Part shown: positions 8,988 to 18,076 of the stretch, one piece after another
How the letters are laid out: each line of letters opens with the position of its first letter
Numbering within the stretch: the first letter of the stretch is position 1
Origin: Bordetella parapertussis
GTDB taxonomy: Bacteria > Pseudomonadota > Gammaproteobacteria > Burkholderiales > Burkholderiaceae_C
Assembly: GCA_945900685.1 (NCBI GenBank)
Contig: CAMDJS010000008.1
Location: 1-37,767 of the forward strand
DNA length: 37,767 bases
Direction of reading: 5' to 3'
Translations under genes and position numbers: made by a program
Notes under the pieces: generated by a model
What the model was told of the DNA's origin: nothing
The model's input: the letters and a program-made list of their open reading frames with translations, nothing else
Database searches by the model: none

Positions 8988-10595
8988 ATGAACACCAGGG
9001 AAGTGGTTTGGCCGGCACAACAAACGGAGACCCACTTCTTTCCTGAGCGTGTGTTGCGTTGTTTCAGCCACAGGCCCCACAGCCTGCACAGCTTGCTTGA
9101 AAACGCATTGCGTGCCAATCCTGACGGCACGGCCTTGGTGTGCAAGGACACGCGCCTGAGCTTTCGCGAACTGGATGAGCATGTCGGTCGATTGGCCGCT
9201 GGTTGGCACGGCTTGGGTTTGCGCCCGGGCGACCGTGTGGCCTTACAGCTGAGTAACGGTATCGAGTTTGTACTTTGCCTGCTGGCCGCCGCCCGCTTGG
9301 GTGCCATCACTGTGCCGATGAGCATTCGCGAGCAAACGCCCGGTCTGCATTACATGTTGTCGCACTGCGAAGCGGTCATGCTGGTGCATGATGCCGCGCT
9401 CGCCGATGTGGTTCCCGCCAAAGACACGCTGCCCGCGCTTTCATGGCAAGTCAGTGTGGGGGCTTGTGCAAACAAACTTGAGTTCAGCAGTTTGTTGTCA
9501 GCTCCACCACACACCGCTGTCGCGGCCGTGAAGGAAGAAGACACCGCGGTCATTTTGTATACCTCTGGCACCACCGGCAGACCCAAAGGCGCAATGCTGA
9601 GTCACTTGGGAATCGTGCATTCATGCATACACTTTCAAGCGGGCATGACACTGGACGCCGATTCAGTGGCGATTGCAGCGGTGCCGCTCAGCCATGTCAC
9701 CGGCTTGGTGGCCTTGGTCACCACCTTGTTGCACGTGGCAGGCACCTTGGTCATTTTGCCGAGCTTCAAAGCGGCGACTTTCTTAAAGGTGGCCGAGCAA
9801 GAAAAAATGACGCATTCCCTCATGGTACCGGCCATGTACAACCTGTGTTTATTGCAGCCGGCTTTTGAGCAGACTGATTTAAGCCGTTGGCGGGTTGGCG
9901 CTTATGGCGGCGCGCCCATGCCTGTCGCCAGCATTGAGGCGCTGTCACGCACCCTGCCCAAGTTGGAATTGATGAATTGCTACGGCGCCACCGAAACCAC
10001 GTCACCGGCCACGATGATGCCGCCCGGCATGACGGCCATGCACAACGACACCGTCGGTCAACCCGTGGTGTGTGCCGAGATCCAAGTGGTTGACGATGAG
10101 GGGCATCTGGTTGCGCCCGGTGAATTGGGCGAAATCTGGATCAAAGGTCCCATGGTGGTGGCCGGTTATTGGAACAACCCGCAAGCCACCGCGTCTGAGT
10201 TTGTCAACGGCTTTTGGAAATCAGGAGACCTCGGCAGCATGGATGAAGAGGGCTATGTGCGCATCTTGGACCGCAAGAAAGACATGCTGAACCGGGGCGG
10301 CTACAAAATTTATTGCATTGAGGTGGAGAACACCTTGTACCAACACCCGGCTGTGGCTGAATGCGCGATTGTGGGCAAGCCCTGCCCAGTATTGGGTGAA
10401 CGGGTACATGCCTTTGTGAGTTTGCGCCAAGCTTTGAGTGCGCAAGATTTGATCGATTTTTGCAGCAGCCGTTTATCGCGCGAAAAAGTACCAGAAACCT
10501 TCACCTTGGGCAGCGAGCCTTTGCCACGCAATGCCAATGGCAAATTGATGAAGCGCCAAATGCGCGAGGCTTTGCTGGCAACCCTGTCCGTTTGA
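8988..10595 (+). CDS. AMP-forming acyl-CoA synthetase / acid-CoA ligase family protein
   Basis: Activates a carboxylic acid with ATP to an acyl-AMP and transfers it to CoA; the substrate cannot be read from the sequence. The start at 8988 (MNTREVVW) follows AAAGGAAAG (8971-8979); the product is 535 residues. The adenylate-forming motifs are all present: the P-loop YTSGTTGRPKGAMLSH (about 191-206), the A5 motif YGATETTSPA, the A7 motif KSGDLGSMDEEGY, the hinge DRKKDM with NRGGYKI, and the C-terminal Lys of NANGKLMKRQ. All catalytic residues look intact. Medium- or long-chain fatty acid, aryl acid and o-succinylbenzoate-type ligases all share this layout. It sits downstream of pckG and convergent with rsmA. 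Confidence 0.88.
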   Translation: MNTREVVWPAQQTETHFFPERVLRCFSHRPHSLHSLLENALRANPDGTALVCKDTRLSFRELDEHVGRLAAGWHGLGLRPGDRVALQLSNGIEFVLCLLAAARLGAITVPMSIREQTPGLHYMLSHCEAVMLVHDAALADVVPAKDTLPALSWQVSVGACANKLEFSSLLSAPPHTAVAAVKEEDTAVILYTSGTTGRPKGAMLSHLGIVHSCIHFQAGMTLDADSVAIAAVPLSHVTGLVALVTTLLHVAGTLVILPSFKAATFLKVAEQEKMTHSLMVPAMYNLCLLQPAFEQTDLSRWRVGAYGGAPMPVASIEALSRTLPKLELMNCYGATETTSPATMMPPGMTAMHNDTVGQPVVCAEIQVVDDEGHLVAPGELGEIWIKGPMVVAGYWNNPQATASEFVNGFWKSGDLGSMDEEGYVRILDRKKDMLNRGGYKIYCIEVENTLYQHPAVAECAIVGKPCPVLGERVHAFVSLRQALSAQDLIDFCSSRLSREKVPETFTLGSEPLPRNANGKLMKRQMREALLATLSV

Positions 10596-10634
10596 AATAA
10601 GCTTGCAAAAAATACAAGGCTGATGGGCTGGCCC

Positions 10635-11417
10635 TTACTCGGCGATTCGCTCTTTAGACAAGGTTTGGGCAAGCACCAAATATTGCTGCACCGGGACTTC
10701 TTCTGCGCGGCGCTGCACATCAAACTCGCCGCTGAAACCGCGCTCGGTCAGCCAGCGGCCCAGCGTATGCCGGATCAGTTTTCTTCTCTGGCTGAAAGCC
10801 ACTTGAACCAATTCACTGAGCAAGGCCTCATCCACCAAGGCTGGCACGGCATGCGGCAACATGCGCACCACGGCACTGTCCACACGCGGCGGCGGATCAA
10901 ACGCCTGCGGGCCGACCAGCAACACCATCTCCATGTCATAACGCCATTGCAGCATCACACTTAAGCGCCCGTAGTGCGCGGTAGAGGGTGCAGCCACCAT
11001 GCGCTCCACCACTTCTTTTTGCAACATGAAGTGCTGGTCATGGATGGCGCTGACGTGCGAGAGCAAGTGAAACAAAATAGGGGTGGAAATGTTGTAGGGC
11101 AAATTACCCACCACGCGCAATCGCTTTTCTTGCAGGCTACGGGCTAAGGCCGTGAAGTCCACTTTCAGCACATCCGACTCAATCACCGTGAGTTGCGGGT
11201 GCTCACGCAAACGCTTGGCCAAATCGCGGTCAAGTTCAATCACCCGCAAATGCCCCAACCGCTCGACCAAGGGCTGCGTCATGGCGGCCAGTCCGGGACC
11301 GATCTCCACCATGCTGTCACCAGGTGACGGCGCAATGGCTTGAACGATTTGGTCTATGACTGCGCCATCGGTCAGAAAATGTTGTCCGAAGCGTTTGCGT
11401 GCCTGATGTTGCGCCAT
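10635..11417 (-). CDS. rsmA: 16S rRNA dimethyladenosine transferase (A1518/A1519)
   Basis: Dimethylates two adjacent adenosines in the 3' hairpin of 16S rRNA late in 30S assembly (KsgA). The product is 260 residues. It opens with the family signature [10 protein letters not shown], then has the SAM motif [14 protein letters not shown] (about 38-51) and the catalytic NLPYNIS motif. It is the last gene of the lptD-surA-rsmA operon, starting 15 bases after the surA stop. In E. coli pdxA lies between surA and rsmA; here it is absent. It converges with the acyl-CoA ligase gene across 39 bp without a clear terminator. Confidence 0.97.
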   Translation of the reverse strand: MAQHQARKRFGQHFLTDGAVIDQIVQAIAPSPGDSMVEIGPGLAAMTQPLVERLGHLRVIELDRDLAKRLREHPQLTVIESDVLKVDFTALARSLQEKRLRVVGNLPYNISTPILFHLLSHVSAIHDQHFMLQKEVVERMVAAPSTAHYGRLSVMLQWRYDMEMVLLVGPQAFDPPPRVDSAVVRMLPHAVPALVDEALLSELVQVAFSQRRKLIRHTLGRWLTERGFSGEFDVQRRAEEVPVQQYLVLAQTLSKERIAE

Positions 11418-11432
11418 CAGTCAGTGCGCCAT

Positions 11433-12812
11433 TTACTGGGGCGGGTCACGGTATTCCACATATGCACGGCCACGCATCTCGCGTTCCCAGTTTTTCATGG
11501 TCTCGTCGAATTTGCGGTCACGCAAAATATTGCGCGCCATGTCTTGTTTGTCACGCATGGAAAGCGGTGCTTCACGCCGCTCCAGCACTTGCACCAAATG
11601 CACGCCAAAACGTGACACCAATGGGTCGCTGATGTCACCCAGCTTCAAGCTGTCCATGACCTTTTCAAACTCAGGCACCATGGTGCCGGGGTTGGCCCAA
11701 CCCAAATCGCCGCCTTGGGTCGCACTGCCGTCTTGGGAATGCAACTTCGCCAGTTCTTCAAAAGACGCTTTGCCGGATTCAATTTGTTGTCTGAAACCAG
11801 CCAATTGGGCACGCGCTGCATCCTGACTCAGCTGATTGCTTGGGCGCAACAAAATATGGCGGGCGTTCGTTTGGGTGATGGTGGACGGCAAGGCATCGGC
11901 TGACCTGCGTTCAATCAATTTCAAAATGTGAAAGCCCGCGCCTGAACGAATCGGCCCGGCCAAGCCAGCAGCTTGCAAAGGCTTGACGGCGTCCACAAAC
12001 AAAGTGGGGTAGCGCTCCGGGCTGCGCAAGCCGAGCTGTCCCCCATTGACCCGATCGGGTGCTTGCGAAAACTCTGCAGCAAGCTTGCCAAAATCAGCGC
12101 CCCTCTTGGCTTGGCTCAATATGTCGTTGGCCTTATTAAACGCTTGCGTGACTTCGTCTGGCGTTGCTTTTTCAGACAAACCAATCAGTATGTGAGCGAT
12201 ATGTATGTCTGACTTGCTGACATCTTGTTCTTTGCTGCTTTCATTTAAAAAAGCCTCCACCTCATGGTCTTGTATTTTGATGCGGCTGGTGACTTCTCTT
12301 TCGCGCACGCGTTGCAACAACATTTGACGCTTGATCTGTGTTCTGTAGCGCTCCCAGCTAATACCCTGTGACAACAGGCGTTGCTTCATTTCTTCTACGC
12401 TGATTTGATTGCGCTGCGCCGTGTTATCAATAGCCATCTGCAATTCGGCCGGCGCAATTTGCATGTTCATTTGGCGCGCCATTTGCAACTGAGCAGACTC
12501 ATTGATCAGATTTTCCAACGCTTCACGCAACAAACTTTCCCGCCCGATTTTGTTGGCCGCCGGGTCAACCATGGCGGCCAAGCTGTTGACTTCGAGATTG
12601 GTGATCGGCTCGTTGTCCACCACTGCCACGATGTAATCTAAGGCTTTGAGACTGTCATCAGCCGGCTCAATAGCCATCAGCTTTGAGGGCTTGCGTAAAT
12701 TCAGGGGCGCTGAGGCATTGGGGGTGATAGGCTTGACCAATTGAGCCTGCGCATACATTGAGAGCAAGGCCAACAAAGCCGCAGGTGCAAATAACCGGAT
12801 AACGAGACGCAT
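11433..12812 (-). CDS. surA: Periplasmic chaperone / peptidyl-prolyl isomerase SurA
   Basis: Escorts unfolded outer-membrane proteins, LptD among them, to the BAM complex. The start at 12812 gives a signal peptide (MRLVIRLFAPAALLALLSMYAQA) and 459 residues in all. An ATG four codons upstream (12824) is also possible and would overlap lptD by 8 bases. After the signal come the SurA N-terminal chaperone domain with an INESAQLQMARQMN helix, a first parvulin domain (SDIHIAHILIGLS) and a second, better conserved one (TNARHILLRP to GDLGWANPG and FGVHLVQVLERR), then a short C-terminal helix. The start is 4 bases beyond the lptD stop, so the two are translationally coupled. Confidence 0.96.
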   Translation of the reverse strand: MRLVIRLFAPAALLALLSMYAQAQLVKPITPNASAPLNLRKPSKLMAIEPADDSLKALDYIVAVVDNEPITNLEVNSLAAMVDPAANKIGRESLLREALENLINESAQLQMARQMNMQIAPAELQMAIDNTAQRNQISVEEMKQRLLSQGISWERYRTQIKRQMLLQRVREREVTSRIKIQDHEVEAFLNESSKEQDVSKSDIHIAHILIGLSEKATPDEVTQAFNKANDILSQAKRGADFGKLAAEFSQAPDRVNGGQLGLRSPERYPTLFVDAVKPLQAAGLAGPIRSGAGFHILKLIERRSADALPSTITQTNARHILLRPSNQLSQDAARAQLAGFRQQIESGKASFEELAKLHSQDGSATQGGDLGWANPGTMVPEFEKVMDSLKLGDISDPLVSRFGVHLVQVLERREAPLSMRDKQDMARNILRDRKFDETMKNWEREMRGRAYVEYRDPPQ

Positions 12813-12816
12813 GGTG

Positions 12817-15294
12817 TCAATCATATTGAGCAAAGGGGCTGGGAGAAAACTTGAAGGGCTCGCGCAAATTCTGGTAGCGGTAAATGCTGTCTTTGGCTGA
12901 GTTCATGCTGCCAAAACCAAGGCGTGAAAAATCATTGAATTCCAATTGGAACATCAAACTTGTTGTAGCGGTGGTCAACGTCAATTGTGTTCTTTGAAAC
13001 GCAAAGCGACTTACCCAACACCCGCCATCGTACTCAACGCCGAACATGGACTCCACCAGTCTTTTTTCCTGCAAACTGTAATTTAATTTGCCGATGCTGT
13101 AGATTTTGCCGCCGCCAAGTCCCTGTCCTTGCTGCCTATCCTCGCCGTAATCCCGCCATAAATCATTGATCGGCCATTGCCAAGCAAGATCGGCCACCTC
13201 AGATGAGGTTCTTTGGTAACGGTAAGCGCCGCTGATCACCCGGTAACCGCTGGGGTTGTAACGTGCACCTAATGACTTTCTTTCTGTGCGGTTGTCTTCA
13301 TCGTTGTAATCAACCAAACTGTCAAGCGTCAGCTTGGGCGTCACATACATACTGGCGCCAGCCAATATATCGCTGTTGCCACTGGCCAATGCTGCGGTTG
13401 TGGGTGTGAGTTGTACGTTTTGATCGCTGTACCGGTAGCGCTGCGCCAAGCCAAAGCGCGCGCCTTCAGCGCCTGTTTGGGGATTGATGAACCTTGATGT
13501 GCCGCCCAAGGTCAGCGTGTGCGAATCAGAAAACCTGTCTTGTCCTGAGAACGTGTTTTCTGCAAACACAGACGCGAAGTTGTAATCATTGGTACCCGTG
13601 TCAAAGTTGGGCAAATCGCTTTGGTTACGGTAGGGTGTTTTGACAAAAAAGGCGCGCGGCTCCAAGGTCTGTACCCAGTTCAATCCCATGATCGAAACCG
13701 GTCTTTCCAAAATCGCTCCGGTGTCAAGACTGAAAGACGGCACCGCCACGGAATTGGAATCAACGCCACCGGTGTTTTGTTTGTACGTGCCGTAATACGT
13801 ATTGTCATACTGGTATTGGCGCGCATTCAAAATCGCCTTGGGTGTGAAGTATCCGTATGGGGTGATGAACGGTCTGCTGAGTTGGTTGTTCACCACCATG
13901 CGGGCACCATTGGGTTGATAGCAATAGGCGCTGCTGGCGTTAAAAGAACAGTAAAAATCCCGGTCCACCGTGAAATGGGTCAATTCACTGTTGACCGTCC
14001 AGTCAAAACCGCCAAAGTCCTGGCGCAAATAATTCACGTTGATCTGCGGCAGTCTGTCGTAGGAGGGCGCGATGGCCGTGCTGGAGTCTGTGCCTTGCAA
14101 GGTTTGAAGCTTGGTCACACTGAAACTGCTGGACCAATTGCCGCTCCCATAGCCCAGACTGGCACTGTTGGTTAACGCCCTTTGCACCAGCGGGTCTGCG
14201 GTGTTGGTTGTGAAATCCCGCCAATAGTTGTTGTCACTGACGCGGTTGATATTCAAAGACATGGCGATAGGCAGCCCCGGGTTCGTCAGGCCCGTGTGCT
14301 GATAACTCAATCCCCATCTTGAAGTTTCCCGCAATTCATCGGTAGGCATGACATCAAAACGTGCAATACCTCGGAAAGGTGGTTGCGGTTCTTTTCTCTC
14401 CAAGTACCTGAATTCATTACTGAACAACACGCCACGCTGCGTCATGGGCGTGGCGGTGATGGTGGCATCCCGGTTCGGGGCAATGTTCCAGTAGTAGGGA
14501 AGACTCATCTCGATACCACCGAGATTGTTGAGCGCAAAGGTAGGTGGCAAGAAACCTGAGTGCCTCTCGCTGTTGAGCGGGAAGCTGAAAGACGGCGCAC
14601 CCATGATAGGCACGCCATAAAAAAGCAACAGGCCGTTGGTGGCAACGCCTTCATTTTCGTCTTGGTCGAAACGGATTTGATCGGCTCTCATGAACCAATC
14701 TGGCACCCAATCCGGTCCTGGCTTTCTTTTACAGGTGCTGAATGTGACTTTGCTGGCGACAGCTTGTCTCTCATTCAAAAACTGCATGCGCGCAGCCTTT
14801 CCTTCGCCATTTCCTTTCAAGAAAAAAAACGTCGGGTTCAACATATAGCCGTCCATGGCGTCGAGTTGCATTTCCAATTCGCTGCCTAAAAACCGGTTGC
14901 CTGCCCGGTTGATATAGACATGACCATAGGCTTTGGCCAAATCTTTAGGTTGGTAATAGTCAATCCGATCCGCTTTGATCAAGGTGTCACCACGCCTGAT
15001 CTCCACCTCCCCTTGCATTTGAATATCCAAGTCGCTGCGCCCGCTGATTTCTTGCGCATTGATATAGGTTGGGAACTTTTGCCGCTCAGACTGGCCGGGG
15101 TTGATATTGAATGTATTGCTTGGTTTGAGCTTGAGGCCTGTGGTGTCCTGATAATGAGCTTCGTCGCTGGTCTGCGTCTGTTGCTCCAAGCTGTCTAAGG
15201 TTTCCGTCGGCGACAAGCTCGGTGTCAATGTTTGAGCCTGCGACAGACAGGCGACCAAGCTGATGAAAGACAAGCTAAGTGAATTCCTCAACAT
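12817..15294 (-). CDS. lptD: LPS-assembly outer-membrane protein LptD
   Basis: Forms, with LptE, the outer-membrane translocon that inserts LPS in the outer leaflet. After the signal peptide there is a periplasmic OstA/LptA-like jellyroll (DIQMQGEVEIRRGDTLIKAD onward) that receives LPS from the LptA bridge, then a large beta-barrel reaching the C-terminus. The start at 15294 (MLRNSLSLSFISLVACLSQA) is chosen for its good signal peptide and gives 825 residues. ATGs at 15312 and 15363 are in frame; the latter has AGAGGGG upstream but would overlap the divergent amgK start and give a poor n-region. Cysteines are in STCKRK, FYCSFNASSAYCYQ and GGCWV; the vicinal Cys pair of E. coli LptD is not present. 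It is the first gene of lptD-surA-rsmA. Confidence 0.95.
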   Translation of the reverse strand: MLRNSLSLSFISLVACLSQAQTLTPSLSPTETLDSLEQQTQTSDEAHYQDTTGLKLKPSNTFNINPGQSERQKFPTYINAQEISGRSDLDIQMQGEVEIRRGDTLIKADRIDYYQPKDLAKAYGHVYINRAGNRFLGSELEMQLDAMDGYMLNPTFFFLKGNGEGKAARMQFLNERQAVASKVTFSTCKRKPGPDWVPDWFMRADQIRFDQDENEGVATNGLLLFYGVPIMGAPSFSFPLNSERHSGFLPPTFALNNLGGIEMSLPYYWNIAPNRDATITATPMTQRGVLFSNEFRYLERKEPQPPFRGIARFDVMPTDELRETSRWGLSYQHTGLTNPGLPIAMSLNINRVSDNNYWRDFTTNTADPLVQRALTNSASLGYGSGNWSSSFSVTKLQTLQGTDSSTAIAPSYDRLPQINVNYLRQDFGGFDWTVNSELTHFTVDRDFYCSFNASSAYCYQPNGARMVVNNQLSRPFITPYGYFTPKAILNARQYQYDNTYYGTYKQNTGGVDSNSVAVPSFSLDTGAILERPVSIMGLNWVQTLEPRAFFVKTPYRNQSDLPNFDTGTNDYNFASVFAENTFSGQDRFSDSHTLTLGGTSRFINPQTGAEGARFGLAQRYRYSDQNVQLTPTTAALASGNSDILAGASMYVTPKLTLDSLVDYNDEDNRTERKSLGARYNPSGYRVISGAYRYQRTSSEVADLAWQWPINDLWRDYGEDRQQGQGLGGGKIYSIGKLNYSLQEKRLVESMFGVEYDGGCWVSRFAFQRTQLTLTTATTSLMFQLEFNDFSRLGFGSMNSAKDSIYRYQNLREPFKFSPSPFAQYD

Positions 15295-15361
15295 AGAAAA
15301 TGACAAGCACATGGGGGCATCGTGCGCGGGTAATGCGCTGTTTGTAGAATTCAGATTATCC

Positions 15362-16480
15362 ATGAGCACACACCCCTCTTCTTTCACCCCTGTTTTGTCT
15401 GTCTCTGCTGCCGTCAAAGCCTTGGGTTGGGAGCAAAGCGAGCGTGAAGATGCTTTTTTGGAATGGTTACAAAAACAGGTTTTGCCGCACGGCATTTACC
15501 CTGAAAGTATCCATTCGGCAAGTGCCGATGCCAGTTTCAGGCGATATTTCCGTGTACTTGGCCAAAATGGCAGTTTCATTGTCATGGATGCGCCGCCTGA
15601 CAAGGAGAACTGCCAGCCCTTTGTCAGCATCGCTGCTTTATTCGCTTCTGTAGGCTTGAAGGTTCCCACTGTTTTGAACTGGGACAGCGCGCACGGCTTC
15701 ATGCTGCTGAGCGATTTGGGGGCGCAGACCATGATGCAAGTGCTGACAAGCAGTGCGGATGTTGACGCTGCCGCTTTGTTCAACCAAGCCACTGACGCTC
15801 TTGTCATGCTGCAAACGTCTTCCAAACCCGGCTTGCTGCCGGCTTATGACCATGCTTTACTCAGCCGTGAACTCGCTTTGTTCCCTGACTGGTATGTCAG
15901 CCAACACAAGCACTGCGTCTTATCAACAGAGCAATTGCATGTTCTCCAACAGACATTTGAGACATTGACCAAAGTCAATCTGGCTGCACCGCGGGTGTTT
16001 GTGCATCGCGATTTCATGCCGCGCAATCTCATGGTTGATGAACATGCTGCAGATGAGCGCTTAGGTGTGCTGGATTTTCAAGACGCGGTTTACGGCCCCG
16101 TGACCTACGACATTGCCAGTTTGATGCGGGACGCGTTCGCCAGTTGGGATGAGGATGTTTGCCTTGACGTGACTGTGCGTTATTGGGAAAAAGCACGTAA
16201 AGCAGGCTTGATGGATTTTGAAGATTGGCACAGTGACTTCGGCGCTTTTTACAGATCGGTTGAATGGATGGGCTTGCAACGCCATTTGAAAGTGGCCGGT
16301 ATTTTTGCCAGATTGACTTTGCGCGACGGCAAACCCAAATACCTGGCTGACACCCCCCGCTTTATCGCTTACATGCGCGCCACCTGCTCGCGCTACAGAG
16401 AGCTCTTTCCCTTGTCCCGATTGCTGGATCAGATCGAAGGCAGTTCTGCTGCGGTGGGTTTTTCTTTCGGTCGGGTCTGA
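15362..16480 (+). CDS. amgK: AmgK-like sugar kinase (aminoglycoside phosphotransferase fold)
   Basis: The family phosphorylates N-acetylmuramate and N-acetylglucosamine at C1 for peptidoglycan recycling, as shown for Pseudomonas AmgK. The product (372 residues from 15362) has the phosphotransferase-fold motifs SADASFRRYFRV near residue 60, the catalytic loop VFVHRDFMPRNLMV (His-Arg-Asp and Asn) and the metal-binding LGVLDFQDAVYGPVTYD. Being next to lptD supports AmgK, since amgK also neighbours lptD in pseudomonads; here it is divergent. The usual partner murU, a nucleotidyltransferase, is not adjacent; rsmE follows instead. No Shine-Dalgarno precedes the ATG, and a TAGAAT hexamer lies only 11 bases upstream, so the mRNA may be leaderless. 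The fold is certain, the substrate inferred. Confidence 0.85.
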   Translation: MSTHPSSFTPVLSVSAAVKALGWEQSEREDAFLEWLQKQVLPHGIYPESIHSASADASFRRYFRVLGQNGSFIVMDAPPDKENCQPFVSIAALFASVGLKVPTVLNWDSAHGFMLLSDLGAQTMMQVLTSSADVDAAALFNQATDALVMLQTSSKPGLLPAYDHALLSRELALFPDWYVSQHKHCVLSTEQLHVLQQTFETLTKVNLAAPRVFVHRDFMPRNLMVDEHAADERLGVLDFQDAVYGPVTYDIASLMRDAFASWDEDVCLDVTVRYWEKARKAGLMDFEDWHSDFGAFYRSVEWMGLQRHLKVAGIFARLTLRDGKPKYLADTPRFIAYMRATCSRYRELFPLSRLLDQIEGSSAAVGFSFGRV

Positions 16481-16485
16481 AGGCT

Positions 16486-17199
16486 GTGGCCAGAGTTTTT
16501 TTCAATGCGCATCTCATTACCGGCCAGACATACCGCTTGTCCGATGAAGCCGCACGCCATGTCCAAGTGCTGCGTATGCAACCCGGCATGCACTTGGACG
16601 TATTCAATGGTTTAGGTGGCTATTTCGACGCCATGATTGAGTTGATGGACAAACAGGGTGTCTCTGTCAAAGTGTTGTCGTTTCAGCCAGCCGACCACGC
16701 CGTTCGCTGTCACACACATCTCGTCATTGGCATGCCGGCCAATGAGCGCATGGACTGGTTGGTTGAAAAAGCCACCGAACTGGGTGTTTCACAGATCACG
16801 CCGGTCATGACCCAGCGCACCGTTTTGAAGTTGCAAGGCGAGCGAGCCACCAAACGCCAAGGGCATTGGATGGGCATTGCCCAATCGGCTTGCGCCCAAA
16901 GCGGTAGAAACCGGGTTCCTGTGATTGACGCACCCTTGAGTTGGAGTGAATGGCTTGGCCAGCAACATGACGAGCCAAGCATGCGCGTGTTGTTGTCTTT
17001 GGCGCACGATATACCCGGTTGGCGCGAGCTCTGGCTTGGGCCGCCCAGCCATTTGACGCTGCTGAGTGGCCCCGAAGGTGGCCTGACACCGCAAGAAGAA
17101 GCACAAGCCGTGTCCATTGGCTTCACGGCTGCGAGTCTGGGTTCTGTGACTTTGCGTGCGGAGACTGCAGCTGTCGCCGTGCTTGCTCAATTGTTATGA
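16486..17199 (+). CDS. rsmE: 16S rRNA (uracil-1498-N3)-methyltransferase
   Basis: Methylates U1498 of 16S rRNA. The 237-residue product belongs to the SPOUT superfamily, shown by the N-terminal PUA-like start (RVFFNAHL, EAARHVQVLRMQPG), the WLVEKATELGVSQITPVMTQR block and the C-terminal knot motifs LLSGPEGGLTPQEE and SLGSVTLRAETAAV. It starts with GTG at 16486, only 5 bases past the amgK stop, with AAGG overlapping that stop, so it is co-translated with amgK. It converges with the lipase gene at 17213. Confidence 0.95.
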   Translation: MARVFFNAHLITGQTYRLSDEAARHVQVLRMQPGMHLDVFNGLGGYFDAMIELMDKQGVSVKVLSFQPADHAVRCHTHLVIGMPANERMDWLVEKATELGVSQITPVMTQRTVLKLQGERATKRQGHWMGIAQSACAQSGRNRVPVIDAPLSWSEWLGQQHDEPSMRVLLSLAHDIPGWRELWLGPPSHLTLLSGPEGGLTPQEEAQAVSIGFTAASLGSVTLRAETAAVAVLAQLL

Positions 17200-17212
17200 G
17201 TTGCTACTCGCG

Positions 17213-18076
17213 TTAAGCTGTGCTGTATTTTTTGTCCAGCCATTGGCTTATTTTTTGAAGTACCAAATGTTTTTCCGGGTCATTGAAAATTTCGTGGTAC
17301 ATCACATTGAAACAATGACTTTGCACATAGTCTGGTGAAGCATTTTTCGCAAAATCTGCACTTCCCTTTGGGTTCACCAATTTATCTTGGCCTGCATACA
17401 ACAGCAATGTGGAAGTCTGCCATTGGGACGCCTCAAGTACCGCCATCTCGCCTTGCTGAACAATCCAAGCTGCCAAACCCGCTGATATCAAGGGATGCAC
17501 CAAGGCATCTTCTTTGTAATCGCGAATCACTTGGGCGTCGCGCGCCAACCAATTCAATTGCAAACCATTGTCAACCCGCAAATGTGGAAACCAGCGCGGC
17601 AAGGCGGCTAACAAAAGCTTTTGTAAAGGGTTGGTGAACGCGGCCAAGGCCGGTGAACTCATGACCACGGCATCGGCCAAGCCGGGGTGCGCGGCAACGG
17701 CGCGTTGCACCACCAGACCGCCCATGCTGTGGCCCAGTAAAACGGTGGCCAGCCCCTCATGGTCAGGCTTGATCGCGTGAAGGACTTGCTCTAAATCATT
17801 GACCAATTGCTGCGCGTCTTTGATGTCCCCTCTTGCGCCAGTGGACAAACCATGCCCGACATGGTCATAGCCTGTGACGGCATAGCCCGCGTGATTCAAA
17901 GCAAATGCCACATGGTTGTAGCGGCCCATGTGTTCACCCAAACCATGGACCATGACGATATGCGCTTTGGGTTTGGACTGTGGCTTGGGCCATTCATACA
18001 CCGCCAGGGTGCTTTCGTTTATTTCTAAAGATTTGATCTGTGGGCGGAACATGTGTTGCGCGGCAATAGAGCTCAT
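17213..18076 (-). CDS. Alpha/beta hydrolase, monoacylglycerol lipase-like
   Basis: A 287-residue serine hydrolase of the lysophospholipase / monoacylglycerol lipase group. It has the oxyanion strand VMVHGLGEHMGRY, the D-H-V-G-H-G-L-S segment, the nucleophile elbow LLGHSMGGLVVQR, the Asp in LLYAGQDKLVNP and the His in NVMYHEIFND, a complete catalytic triad. The ATG at 18076 follows AGGAAA and overlaps the metW stop as ATGA, so this is the third gene of metX-metW-lipase. A longer in-frame reading to 18142 exists but lacks the ribosome site. A link to methionine metabolism is not known; membrane lipid or ester hydrolysis is the family function. Cytoplasmic, since no signal peptide is seen. Confidence 0.85.
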   Translation of the reverse strand: MSSIAAQHMFRPQIKSLEINESTLAVYEWPKPQSKPKAHIVMVHGLGEHMGRYNHVAFALNHAGYAVTGYDHVGHGLSTGARGDIKDAQQLVNDLEQVLHAIKPDHEGLATVLLGHSMGGLVVQRAVAAHPGLADAVVMSSPALAAFTNPLQKLLLAALPRWFPHLRVDNGLQLNWLARDAQVIRDYKEDALVHPLISAGLAAWIVQQGEMAVLEASQWQTSTLLLYAGQDKLVNPKGSADFAKNASPDYVQSHCFNVMYHEIFNDPEKHLVLQKISQWLDKKYSTA

